DNA of 64,000 nt, from NCBI GenBank assembly GCA_039707655.1, contig CM077672.1, positions 195,400,537-195,464,536 on the forward strand, read 5' to 3'. This document shows, one piece after another, positions 9,820 to 20,832 of this stretch (position 1 is the first letter of the stretch; each line of letters opens with the position of its first letter). The notes under the pieces were generated by a model. The model was not told where the DNA came from. It was given only the letters and a program-made list of their open reading frames with translations, and did not search any database. The position numbers and the translations under genes are program-made. This stretch comes from Elymus sibiricus. Its lineage: Eukaryota; Streptophyta; Magnoliopsida; Poales; Poaceae.

Positions 9820-11367
9820 TGATACATCTCCAACGTATCTATAATTTTTGATTGTTCCATGCTATTATAGTATCAATCTTGGATGTTTTTATATGCAATT
9901 ATATATCATTTTTTGGGACTAACCTATTAACCTAGTGCCCAGTGCCAGTTGCTGTTTTCCGCTTGTTTTTGGCTTTTCAGAGAAACAGTAGCAAATGAAG
10001 TCCAAATGCCATGAAACTTTTTGGAGATTTTTTTCTGGACAAAAGAAACCTTGGAAGCTTCCGAAGGAGGCCAGAAGCCTCACAAAAGCTTGACAAGGCA
10101 ACAGGGCGCGCCCCAGGGGGGCGCGCCGTGTTGCCTTGTGGGGCCCACGTGCCTCCGTTTGACCTAATTCCACTTCTATAAATTCACAAATATTGGGAAA
10201 CCCCCAGAGAGCCAGAAGAAATAACCTTTCCACCGCCGCAAGCCCCTGTTCTTCCGCGATCCCATCTGGAGGCCTTTTCCGGTACTCTGCCGGAGGGGGA
10301 ATCGATCACGGAGGGCTTCTTCATCAACCTTGCTGCCCTTCCGATGATGTGTGAGTAGTTTACCATAGACCTACGGGTCCATAGCTAGTAGCTAGATGGC
10401 TTCTTCTTTCTCTTTGATCTTCAATACAATGTTCTCCTTGATGTTCTTGGAGTTCTATCCGATGTAATCTTCTTTTGCGGTGTGTTTGTTGGGATCCAAT
10501 GAATTGTGAGTTTATGATTAGATTATTCATGAGAAATATTTGAGTCTTCTCTGAACTCTTTTATGCATGATTGTTATAGCTTTATATTTCTCTCCGACCT
10601 ATCGGTTTAGTTTGGCCTACTAGATTGATTTATCTTGCAATGGGAGAGGTGCTTTGTGATGGGTTCAATCTTGCGGTGCTCAATCCTAGTGACAGAAGGG
10701 GACATGACACGTATTTGTATTGTTTCCATCAAGGATAAAAAGATGGGGTTTATTCATATTGCTTGAATTTGCTTCTCTACATCATGTCATCTTGCTTAAG
10801 GCGTTACTCTGTTTCATACTTAATACCCTAGATGCATGCTAGATAGCGGTCGATGGGTGGAGTAATAGTAGTAGATGCAGGCAGGAGCCGGTCTACTTGT
10901 CTTGGACATGATGCCTATATACATGATCATTGCCATGAATCCGTCATAATTATTTGCTATTCTGTCAATTGCCCAACAGTAATTTGTTTACCCACCGTAT
11001 GTTTCTGCGCTCGAGAGAGAAGCCTCTAGTGAAAACTATGGCCCCCGGGTCTATCTTTATCGTATAAAAACCCTAAAAATACCTTGCTGCAATTTATTTA
11101 CTTTTATTTTATTTAGTAGTTTAGTTTATCTATTTACCTCGATAAGATTTAATCCTTGCAAGTAACCGCTAAGAGGATTGACAACCCTCTTATTTGCATT
11201 GGGTGCAAGTGTTTGCTCTTGTGTGTGCAGGTGCGCTTAACGGAATTTTGCTTGGTTCTCCTACTGGATTGATAACCTTGGTTCTTAACTGAGGGAAATA
11301 CTTATCTCTACTATACTGCATCATCCTCTCCTCTTCGGGGAAATACCACCGCAGACTACAAGTAGCA
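9820..11367 (+). mobile_element. Solo LTR of the 1.55-kb gypsy family, TSD CCCAT
   Basis: TGATACATCTCCAACG ... CTACAAGTAGCA, 1548 bp, flanked by CCCAT at 9815-9819 and 11368-11372. The uninterrupted target is visible at 31345-31355 in the other Athila-like LTR. TATA box TATAAAT is at 10177-10183. No internal sequence remains, which implies LTR-LTR recombination. Confidence 0.92.
10094..10138 (+). other. U3 inverted repeat (copy 2 of 3)
   Basis: Arms CAAGGCAAC (10094-10102) and GTTGCCTTG (10130-10138) are perfect complements. Inside them GGCGCGCC occurs twice (10105-10112, 10120-10127) and can pair. It ends 38 bp upstream of TATAAAT. Confidence 0.65.
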
Positions 11368-12353
11368 CCCATACGCCACCACCGTTCTTCCCCACTCCGG
11401 TTATCAAACGGTGATTAAGGGGAAAGAGATCCCCGTGGACGCAGCCAAAGTGGTCTCCATTTTACCCCTTGTTGCAACTATCCGCTACGAAGGGAGAAGG
11501 GTTCTGTCATGTCACCCATCTCCACAACCACACAGTTAGCCAACAGTAATAACCTTCCGTCCAAAGTTGGCATACGTTGGATGGTCGACTTCACCCAACA
11601 TCAAGAAGATTATCAACATAAACATGCAAAGAGGATATTAAATCCTAATATCAAACAACCCATTACACACTAGGGTTCATCCATATACCCCGAGAACAAC
11701 GGGTCTACTCGCACATGGGAACGACATTCATCATGGTAATGGTAAGGGAATACATGGATGAATGAATCAACCGATACACCGAAGGATCCACTAGGGTTCT
11801 TGATGTTGCAGATGATAAGGATGTGGATAATGATGATGGTGAAGACGGTGATGATGATGATGGTGATGATGACTTTATTTCCCTCGCGGTGAGAGGAATC
11901 CCCTCCTTCTCTTTGTTGATCCTCCCTCCGGATGGGCTCCAGAGGCTAGGGTTTTGCCTTCTGGATGATTTTCTAGAGTCTCCGTGCGTCCGATCCATGA
12001 TCCGATTCGATGGGGTGAAAATAGTTGATCCCCCAGAGGCGGCGGCACGCCAAACGACTGCTCATCCAAGCACGCGCGGTCGCATGGAACGTCGTCGTTC
12101 GCTCTGGAAGCGCGACAACGGCTGTTTCTTTGGCCTTCTTGCTTGAATTTTTTATGGAAAGTGTTTATCACCTTTAATACGTGATTCCACTGCCATTTTT
12201 GGGGATTTTCTCCATTAAATGAATATTGTTCCAAAAGCCGTTACCTGAGGGATTATCAACAAAAAGAAGTGCGTGAACGCGGTAAAATTCCACAAAGCCT
12301 ACAAAGTAGGCACAAAAATATCGGTAAAATGGTCTCATAATTTGGACTCATCA

Positions 12354-13241
12354 ACTCCCCCATGCTTAAAGATTTGCTCGTCCCCGAGCAAATACCGCAG
12401 CTTCTAATGAAGAGGTCATCTTGGTTATGAGCTGTGGATGAATCAAATGAATGGGTCCAAAGTAAAATTTTAGAATTTACATCATATGATCAATTACACC
12501 ATGCACCATTACATCCAAATTTCCATCAAATGAGTATGAAGGCTTCCACACCTTACTATCAATCGTTAATGAGACTATTTCTAACTCTTAGTGATACTTT
12601 ATTCTCCTCTTTCAGTCGGGCAAGTCTTAGTGCTATACATCTTTCTTTTCATTGTTCTTCACTTCCCTTTTTATTTCCTGAACTGCCAAGCCTGCCACAT
12701 ATCACTCAAATTTTTTGTTTTCTCTTTTCGAGACGTGATATGAATGGTATGCTTAAGCATCCAAGTTCAACCATTTGGAATTATATAAGTTTTCTCGTAT
12801 CTATAATGTTTTCTTTTTATGCACAAGAACTTGTCCACATCTCATACTTGGTTCACTGGTTTTAAGAGACCTTACCAAGTAATCACCAAATAAACTGAAA
12901 TCAGTTCCAATGCATCACATCAAATTGTCAACTTCTCATTCTCGATTGATACTAAAGATGTGGAAGGCTTATAATCATCATCTAAAAGCAAAGATGCAAA
13001 GCACACAAGGATGCATAACCATACTAAGCAAATTCATCAAGATCATAATAGACTATTCATCAAACCATCCATGACTCAATGAATAAGACTCTTCCCTCTT
13101 CACCAACGGGTATGATAGTACTTTTATTACTCAAACTAAATGAACTCTTTCAAGCAAAGATCAACGAAAAAAATTAACGATAAAGGAAACGAGAAAGGGC
13201 TTCAAAATCCCCCCAAGCTTAACATGCTAAGCCGGTTGGAT
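12354..13241 (-). other. 3' non-coding region and polypurine tract of Athila-like element
   Basis: The minus strand ends AAGCATGGGGGAGT immediately before the LTR, a plausible polypurine tract. Just inside is GCTCGGGGACGAGCAAA, a small hairpin like the CTCGAGGACGAG at 50470 in the other gypsy family. I see no gene in the remainder. Confidence 0.6.
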
Positions 13242-13937
13242 TCATTTAGTCTCCTTTTTATTAATACCGGTGTTCTCTTCTGAAGGTGGAGCGGTGACAC
13301 CAGTGAGGGCATCAATCATGAGCTTTTTGGCAACCTCCAAATCTGCGATGCGAGAACGATACATGTGAAGGGTTGCATCCTGGTTGGCGATGATCCTTAA
13401 GCTTGTGTAAAGAGCCTCACGGATCTTGACAGCCAAGGCAACCTCCATCTCCCTGATCTTATCAGTCATAGCCTTAGTCTCAATTACTGAATTATTGACT
13501 TGTACCTGGGGTGGAGTTGGTTGCACCGGGGCGGTGTTACGCCTTTTCCTAGGAGGTCCAACTCGCATGCGGGTGCCAATGGTGTGCATCTCACGCGCCC
13601 TTGGATCGATCTTGCCGGATTCTTCCAACGGATCATGGATAGTGCAGTTACTGAAACCGCACTTTCCCATGACAGCGGGAGTCTCCTTGACAAAATTGAT
13701 CTTGTCCTCGTTGATGATGATCTTGATGGCGTTGATGGGGATGGCCGCCGGTTTCTTGCCCTTCTTTTTATCCTCCTCTTCTTCTTCCTCATAAGGAGAT
13801 TCCTCCGGATCTTCCTCGGAAGAGGTCCAATCGCGACAGCGACGGAGCCTCTCCCTTATGCTTGCTGGAGAATAGCCCTCCTGCTCCAAGTCCTCCTCCT
13901 TCTGCAGAGAGGTTTGCCTCTAATCCCATGAACGAGC
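13242..13937 (-). pseudogene. Second ORF of Athila-like element (env-position ORF), one early stop
   Basis: The minus-strand reading MARSWD, a TAG, then a 215-residue open frame to 13242. It is acidic near the N-terminus (a run of Glu around residues 34-40), Lys-rich, and ends with a helical, possibly coiled-coil region. No transmembrane segment or known domain is visible, so there is no support for an envelope role beyond position. It lies downstream of pol and upstream of the 3' LTR, where Athila elements carry an extra ORF. The TAG follows six codons, so the frame is disabled unless translation starts downstream. Confidence 0.55.
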
Positions 13938-13974
13938 CATGGCTACCTGCAACTCAAAACTCAAGAAGACTATG

Positions 13975-14786
13975 TGTCGTGGTATTCTCGCGGGGGGTGC
14001 GCGATTCACGGCAGATGCCATGGGATGGCTTGAGGTGAGGGCAAGGCTGCAGTGGAGATCCGGGACGGGTTTGGGCAACTGGACACGGTGGTTTACCCAG
14101 GTTCGGGGCCCTCGCGGGGAGGTAATACCCCTACTCCTGCATGTCTGGTGTATATGCGGTGTATATGGTTGTACAGAGTCGCTCCTGGAGCTGTATTTAG
14201 AGGAGGAAGAAGGAGGCTGGGAGCGCTCCTCTTCTCTGCCTCATGTGTGAGCGTGTGTGAATGAGAGAACAAGAGAGAGTGGGAAGTGGCTGTTAGCCAG
14301 TGGGTGTGGCGTGCGTGGCCTGCCTGAGAATGGGCTCCCTGGGTCACCTTATAAAGGGGTGCCCAGGGGACAAGAGGGACCCACCTGGCCCAACTACACT
14401 GTTGGGGGGACACCATACGTGTGAACAGTGCCAGCCGTCCGTCTACAGTGCCAGCCGCTCATCTACAGTGCCCTACTGTAGAGCGTGGCCGTCTCGTCTG
14501 CACAGGTCCGTCGGGACGTCCGAGGTTGACTTTCCCGGATTCCAGCCGGACGGGCTCCACCCGGACGGCTCCACCCGGATGGCTCCACCCGGACGAGTCG
14601 CCAGGTGGCGAGCCGGACGGGACGCCGGGTGGCGAGCCGGACGGGACGGTCGCCAGGCGGCGAGCCGGACGGGACGCCGGGTGGCGAGCCGGCCGGGTCA
14701 CCAGGTCGCCAGGGGACGCTTCCCTGGCAAAGTTTTGAAGTGTCGTTTCGCCGTCTTGGGCCTACCCGGGGGGCATCCCCCCGACA
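13975..14786 (-). repeat. 3' LTR of the non-autonomous element
   Basis: 812 bp, nearly identical to 17474-18317 for most of its length. Differences are concentrated in the GCCGGACGGG-rich segment at 14580-14700, where short GC-rich units vary in number. Confidence 0.9.
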
Positions 14787-15262
14787 GTAGCCTCCGAGCC
14801 TCCGGGCGACTTGGCAAGTCGGGCGGAGGGTTTTCGCGGGCGTTGATGTAGCAGATGTCGTCGATGACAGCCGGCTGCGGGCTGTAGCCGGCACGGCTTG
14901 CTTCCAGTGGGGGCGCGCCTGCGCACCCACTGGGTGTAGCCTCCGAGCCTCCGGGCGACTCGAAGAGTTGGGCGGAGGGTATTTGCTGATGTTGGAGCAG
15001 AGGTCGTCGATGACAGCCGGCTGCGGGCGGCAGCCGGCGCGTCTTGCTTCCAGTGGGGGTGCGCTAGCGCACCCACTGGGTGTAGCCTCCGAGCCTCCGG
15101 GCGACTCGAAGAGTCGGGCGGAGGGTATTTGCTGATGTGGAGCAGACGGTGGCGTCGAGGATGCCGGTGGCAGCCGCCGGCGGGCCTGAAACCGGCGTGG
15201 CGTTTTCCCAGCGGGGCGCGTCGGCGCACCCACTGGGTGTAGCCTCCGAGCCTCCGGGCGAG
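14787..15262 (-). repeat. Tandem repeat, about 150-bp unit, three copies plus a partial fourth
   Basis: Units start with GTAGCCTCCGAGCCTCCGGG at 14787, 14936, 15082 and 15239 (spacings 149, 146, 157). Each contains the near-palindrome GTGGGTGCGC...GCGCACCCAC. The array abuts the 3' LTR. Confidence 0.85.
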
Positions 15263-17453
15263 GAGGGGGGTTCCCCACGGAAATGATCATGCGAAAGACA
15301 AAGTTAGTCAGTGCAGATATATCAAATTTTTAGCTTTGGCAGCGCAAGTTTTATGCAGAGGGTGCCGACTCGGTTTCGTCCGAGCCCCCTTCAGTCTTTT
15401 TCGTGTCCCCTCCGCCCTTTGGCTTTTGCTCTTGCCAGCCGGATAGCCGGGAGCCGGTCTGTAGCTGAGGCGAAGAGTGGGCCGCGGAGTGGAGCGTACA
15501 GTACTCGGACTCTGGGAGCAGATTCGACCGAGCAGATACTCGTAAAGTAAACAACTGGGTCGCCCAGGCCGTTTTCTCCCCGGACGTCTTTCGCGTGGGC
15601 TGACCTCCAGCTTTTGCTCTCGCTAGCCAGACAGCCGCGGTGCGGTCTGTAGCTGAGACGAAGAGTGGGCCTTTGGTACCGTACACGCTACTAAGCCGTC
15701 TGCGGGGAAAACGAATGGGGCCAAACGGCAAGCCTCCGGGCCAAGACTAGCTGGCGCCGGGGTGAACAGCAAAGCAGCTTAAGAAATGCAGCGACAAACC
15801 CCGAGGGTCGCTCGGGGTTATCCGTCTGTGTGCACGGTGCAAAGGTATGCGAATGGGGAGCTCACATTGCTTTTTGACGCGGACGGGTCGGAGGTGACCT
15901 TCGGCAGGCGGCCCGAGCCTCCGGGCGGTCGAGGGGCGCCCCAGCCGGTCGGGTCCGACTGGCCAGGCGTCGAAGCGGACGGGCGACCGGGCGTCGAAGC
16001 GGGCGCAACCAGCGTCGAGGCGGACGGGCGGTCGTGCCGGCTCCGCAGCTGGCTTGCTGCAGCCGGCCAGGCGTCGAAGCGGGCGCAACTGGCGGGCCTT
16101 TTTCCTTTTTCTATCCGGCACCGAACTCTCTTTTTTTTTTGGCAGCCGGTCCCTTTTGACTTTTAGCCGGCTGCGCAGCCGGCTCACTCTCTTATTCTCT
16201 CTTTTGTCCATCTCCATGCGAGCAGCCGGCCCCCACATCTTTTTTTTATCTCCCCAGCCGGCCTCTCGGGCAGCCGGCCCGTGCCCTCTTTTCTTATTTC
16301 TTTATGAGCAGCCGGACGCAGCGGGAGCCGGCACGGCAGGCGCGCCGGGCGCAACCGAAGGCGGGGAAGCGGGGCGGCCGGCCAGGGCCGGCCGGAGTGG
16401 CGAACCGGTGGGCGGGGCGACGAGGGCGTGGACGCGCCGGCGTGGCGCGGGCGGAGACGGCCCGGCGCAGGCCGGGCGGCGGAGGCGGCTCGGAGCAGGG
16501 GCCGGGTCGGCGCGCGGGAGGCCGGGCCCGGAGGCGGCATGGGGGCGGAGGAGGCGGCCGGCGCGGTGACCCGGAGGCGGAGCAGCCTGCTGGAGCCGCT
16601 GGCGGGAGGCTGGGACGGCGCAGCCGAGCACGCGGCGAACCGGGCGAGGCCGAGCCGGCGCGAGGACGCGGAGCGGCGGGTAGCCGGCAAGCGCGGAGCC
16701 GGCGCGGGCGCGCGACCGGCGCGGGGCGGAAGTGGAGGAGAGGCAGGCGCGCGGGCATGCGGCCGAGCAGCGAGCGCGTGGAGGCAAGGCAGGGTAGAGA
16801 AGGCGCGGGTGAGCGGAGGCGCTCGAGGCGGTGGGTCGCGGAAGGGCGCGAGGGTGCGCGGCCAAAGCGAGGCGGAGGTGAGGCGGGGAGGCCGGGGCTC
16901 CAGCTCGGGGCCGCCCCCTTCCGCGCGGGGTGGAGGCGAGCGGACACGCGGGCGAGGCGCGGAGGCCGGGGCCCCCGCTCGGGGTCGCGCGGGTTGGAAC
17001 ACAGGGACGAGCTCAGACGGGGAAGAAGGGCTCGTCCAGGCCGCCCCAGGCCTGGCGGAGCGGGCACGGGCGGGGCGCCGGCGGTGTGGCCGGAAGGGCG
17101 CGCGGATGGGGCCGCGGGCAGAGCCGCGCGTGCGGGAGTCGGTGGAGGCGACACGCAGGTGGCGGAGGCGGGGCCGCGGAGGACGCGCGCCTGTGCCAGG
17201 GACGGAGCGAAGGTGGTGGCAGGAGGCCTCGTGGCGGTGCTTGGGGCTCCGGCGAGCGGAGGGAGGAGCGGAGAAGGGGCCGAAGCGGCGCGCGTGAGGA
17301 CCGAAGGCAGACGACGAAGACGCGCCGCCCCGCACGGCTGGGCGGGGGGCGTGCCGATGTCGAGCCCCCGAGCGCCGTCGGAGAGACGGCGGCGACGTCG
17401 CGGTGGTGGTGACGGAAAGGGTCCCGCCCGGACCGCGGTTCCAGCAACAGCGA
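15263..17453 (-). other. GC-rich interior without recognisable genes
   Basis: CpG-rich sequence dominated by GCCGGC-type motifs, with a poly-T tract near 16130 and two related segments at 15420-15480 and 15600-15670. Open frames exist on both strands over 16184-17577, but their translations are Ala/Arg/Pro-rich with no domain. I treat it as non-coding. Confidence 0.6.
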
Positions 17454-17471
17454 GCCCGACGGTGGGCGCCA
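17454..17471 (-). other. Primer binding site (tRNA-Lys type)
   Basis: Minus strand TGGCGCCCACCGTCGGGC, 2 nt from the LTR. It matches the complement of the plant tRNA-Lys(CUU) 3' end, as remembered, with one mismatch. Confidence 0.75.
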
Positions 17472-17473
17472 AC

Positions 17474-18317
17474 TGTCGTGGTATTCTCGCGGGGGGTGCG
17501 CGATTCACGGCAGATGCCATGGGATGGCTTGAGGTGAGGGCAAGGCTGCAGTGGAGATCCGGGACGGGTTTGGGCAACTGGACACGGTGGTTTACCCAGG
17601 TTCGGGGCCCTCGCGGGGAGGTAATACCCCTACTCCTGCATGTCTGGTGTATATGCGGTGTATATGGTTGTACAGAGTCGCTCCTGGAGCTGTATTTAGA
17701 GGAGGAAGAAGGAGGCTGAGAGCGCTCCTCTTCTCTGCCTCATGTGTGAGCGTGTGTGAATGAGAGAACGAGAGAGAGTGGGAAGTGGCTGTGAGCCAGT
17801 GGGTGTGGCGTGCGTGGCCTGCCTGAGAATGGGCTCCCTGGGTCACCTTATAAAGGGGTGCCCAGGGGACAAGAGGGGCCCACCTGGCCCAACTACACTG
17901 TTGGGGGGACACCAGACGTGTGAACAGTGCTAGCCATCCGTCTATAGTGCCAGCCGCTCATCTACAGTGCCAGCCGCTCATCTACAGTGCCCTACTGTAG
18001 AGCGTGGCCGTCTCGTCTGCGCAGGTCCGTCGGGACATCTGAGATTGACTTCCCCGGATTCCAGCCGAACGGGCTCCACCCGGACGGCTCCACCCGGATG
18101 GCTCTACCCGGACGGGTTGCCAGGTGGCTAGCCGGACGGGTCGCCAGGTCGCCAGGTGGCGAGCCGGACGGGACGCTGGGTCGCCGGGTGGCGAGCCGGA
18201 CGGGACGCCGGGTGGCGAGCCGGCCGGGTCGTCAGGTCGCCAGGGGACGCTTCCCTGGCAAAGTTTTGAAGTGTCGTTTCGCCGTCTTGGGCCTACCCGG
18301 GAGGCATCCCCCCGACA
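17474..18317 (-). repeat. 5' LTR of the non-autonomous element
   Basis: 844 bp, TGTCGTGG...CCCGACA. The PBS lies just inside at 17471. Confidence 0.9.
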
Positions 18318-18979
18318 CTATGCCTAGATTGGTTGGTTAGTTTTGATAGAGGAGGGAACAATAGTTCTATATATAAGAGGCTAAGGACGCAGGTTTTGAC
18401 GAGATAAGGAAGTTAAAAAGTATAGGAAACAAACCAAATAAGATCAGGCGAAACTCTGTTAGAATTCGGAAAGAAATCACAATCCACGGCCTTCCAAACG
18501 ACCGCGACAGATCGTTTGAGCGGTCGTTTGACCTTCTTTCACCGAGCTCTTTGTAGACAGAGCGTATAACGGCCTTAAAAATGGCCGCATCCGATCGTTC
18601 GGGCGTCCGTTTGATCCCCTTCTCCTGCGAGATAAAAAACATTTTTTTATAAAGAGGCAGAGGCGCAGTTTCCCTCCGCAGAACAGATCGAATGGCGGCC
18701 TTCCAAGTGATCGCTGGCGATCGCTTGAGCGGTCGTTTTCTCCTTTTGCCTGCACGCTTAAATAAAAAGAATCAAAGACGGTGCTCGTTTGTGCGCCCGT
18801 TTGACTATGAAAAACATATAATTTTATACAGAAAAATACAACGAAGACAAATTAGACGAGAGCTTAAGGAAAAAGAGAGAACTTTCCTGTGTCCCTAGTG
18901 CTTTCCACTCTTTGTGTTTTGCGAAGATCTTCGTCCCAGGCCTCTTTGTTCTTAGGGGTTGAGGAAGTGGTGACATCTT
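18318..18979 (-). other. Athila-like internal region where integrase would be expected
   Basis: It lies downstream of RNase H and upstream of the second ORF. No integrase motif can be read on either strand. It holds four degenerate copies of a GATCGTTTGAGCGGTCGTTT-like unit (18510, 18593, 18719, 18783). Confidence 0.6.
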
Positions 18980-20784
18980 CTATGACTTACCGGGGTGCAA
19001 AGAGTTGTTATAGTAAAATAAATCATTTTCTTCCCTTACCCTCAGTTTCGCAAAAGATTCCTCTAGACCGATGAATGGTGGTCCTGTATCTGCAAAGGTA
19101 TGAGTTGTAGCTCTGTCCAAAGCCACAACCGTTCCGTAGGGGATACATATACATGTTGGATTGTATTGATGCTCCTCATTTACCAGGGAGATGTTTGTCA
19201 ACACTTCACCTATCTTTTCGCGGTCTAAAATTTCACTGTCAAATTCCTGCAAAAGAAGAGACCACCTCACCCAGCGAGGCTTAGTTTCTTTAATATCCAA
19301 CACCTCTTTTATTGCCTGCGGTTAGTATAGAATATAACTTTTGTATCAGTGATATAAGCTCTAAACTTCTCACAAGCAAAGATCACTGCATAGAGTTCTC
19401 TATCATTCTTAGCATAATTTCTTTGAGCATCAGTGAGGGTGTGACTTGCAAAGTAAATAACATTAAACTTCTCACCTACTTGTTGGCCCAAAACCGCACT
19501 TACTGCATCATCATCCGTTTCGCATATGACCTCAAAAGGCATGTCCCAGTCTGGAGGTGTAATGATAGGAGCATTAAGTAGAGCATGCTTCAGTTTTTCA
19601 AAGGCACTTTTACACTCATCATTGAACATGAAGGGAACGTCTTTCTGCAAAAGGTTAGTCAAGGGTTTCGAAATACTGGAGAAATTCTTAGTAAAGCGCC
19701 TATAGAAACCTGCATGCCCAAGAAAACTCCTTATCCCTTTTATATCACGAGGATAAGGGAGTTTCTCTATGGCATATATCTTTGATTTATCAGCTTCTAT
19801 ACCTTTACCAGATATTTTGTGCCCCAAAACAATACCTTCATTGACCATAAAATGGCATTTCTCCCAATTCAAGACAAGATTAGTGTCCTCACACCTCTGC
19901 AAAACTTTATCAAGATTGTGAAGACAATCATCAAAGAAGTTCCATAGACTGAAAAATCATCCATGAAGACTTCCAATTTCTTCAACAAAATCAGCAAAAA
20001 TAGCATTCATGCATCTTTGAAATGTAGTTGGTGCATTGCATAGGCCAAAAGGCATACGACGGTAAGAGTACATACCAAAAGGGCAGGTGAATGCTGTCTT
20101 CTCTTGATCTTTCGGATGCACCGCAATTTGTGAAAACCCTGAATATCCAACCAAATAACAAAAATGGGTATGCTTTGCCAACCTTTCAAGCATTTGATAA
20201 ATAAATGGTAAGGAGTAATGATCCTTACGGGTCTCCTTATTCAGCTTCCTGAAATCAATGTACATTCTATACCCAACTATTGTTCTAGTAGGGATTAGTT
20301 CATTATGTCTATTAGGAACTACTGTAAATCCTCACTTTTTAGGCACACAATGAACCGGACTTATCCATTTGCTTTCAAAAACTGGATATATAATACCTGC
20401 ATCAAGTAGACGAACAATTTCTTTTCTTACCACTTCCTTCATTTCAGGGTTCAGCTTCCTCTGGTACTCACAAACTGCTTCAACTCCTTCCTCCATGAAT
20501 ATACGATGAGTACATATAGAGGGGCTGATGCCCTTTAAATCATCCATTGAATACCCAAATGCTTTTCTATGTTTCCTCAAGGCATTCATTAATCTCTCCT
20601 TTTCTTCATCTGAAAGATTAGCACTGATAATAACAGGGTATCTATTTGTTTCATCTAAAAACTCATACCTTAACTCTTTTGGTAGAGGTTTTAGTTCAGG
20701 TGGTGGTGGTTCCTCATCTCCTTTCTTCTCAGGTACCTCATATTGCGCACTAGATACCGGATCTTGAACCGGTGTTTCATTCAA
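18980..20784 (-). pseudogene. Reverse transcriptase/RNase H of Athila-like element, broken
   Basis: Minus-strand reading: pre-RT segment (20784-20332), a TGA, RT core (YIDFRKLNKETRKDHY, then YRRMPFGLCNAPTTFQRCM), a 1-nt shift near 19960, the catalytic FMDD motif (in the shifted frame near 19950), the connection region (LNWEKCHFMVNEGIVLGHKI) and RNase H (19700-19309), which ends abnormally at FYTNRRQ. A last piece (19303-18980) has RWSLLLQEFDSEILD. The enzyme copied element RNA into DNA in particles. At least one stop and one frameshift disable it. Confidence 0.8.
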
Positions 20785-20832
20785 GTGATGATCTATTTCT
20801 TCCTTAGCTAGGTCCTCTAGATCTTTCTCGTA

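Larger units (their letters stand above)
9428..12353 (-). repeat. 3' LTR of Athila-like element (interrupted)
   Basis: Net length is about 1373 bp after removing the solo LTR at 9820-11367 and one TSD copy. Minus strand: starts TGATGAGTCCAAATT at 12353, directly after a purine-rich tract, and ends at 9428. It matches 30960-32299 along its length. Confidence 0.85.
13975..18317 (-). mobile_element. Non-autonomous GC-rich LTR retrotransposon, TSD CTATG
   Basis: Two LTRs (13975-14786 and 17474-18317) begin TGTCGTGGTATTCTCG and end CCCCGACA, flanked by CTATG at 13970-13974 and 18318-18322. A PBS at 17454-17471 shows the element is on the minus strand. The 2.7-kb interior has very high GC, a tandem repeat and no recognisable gag, protease or polymerase. 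The long open frames there are what GC-rich, stop-poor sequence gives on both strands. It would need proteins from another element to move. Confidence 0.9.

Noticed and set aside
11823..11880. GATGATGGTGATGATG tract as part of an acidic protein gene
   Set aside because: It recurs at 31800-31850 at the same place in the other Athila-like LTR, so it is an LTR trinucleotide repeat, not a gene.
13242..13937. Athila-like second ORF as an envelope protein
   Set aside because: No signal peptide, transmembrane helix or fusion-like motif. Only its position suggests it, so I list it as an ORF of unknown function.
16184..17719. Open frames of 380-470 codons on both strands in GC-rich DNA
   Set aside because: Stop codons are rare at this GC level. 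The translations are Ala/Arg/Pro-rich without domains, overlap each other on both strands and cross the LTR boundary at 17474.
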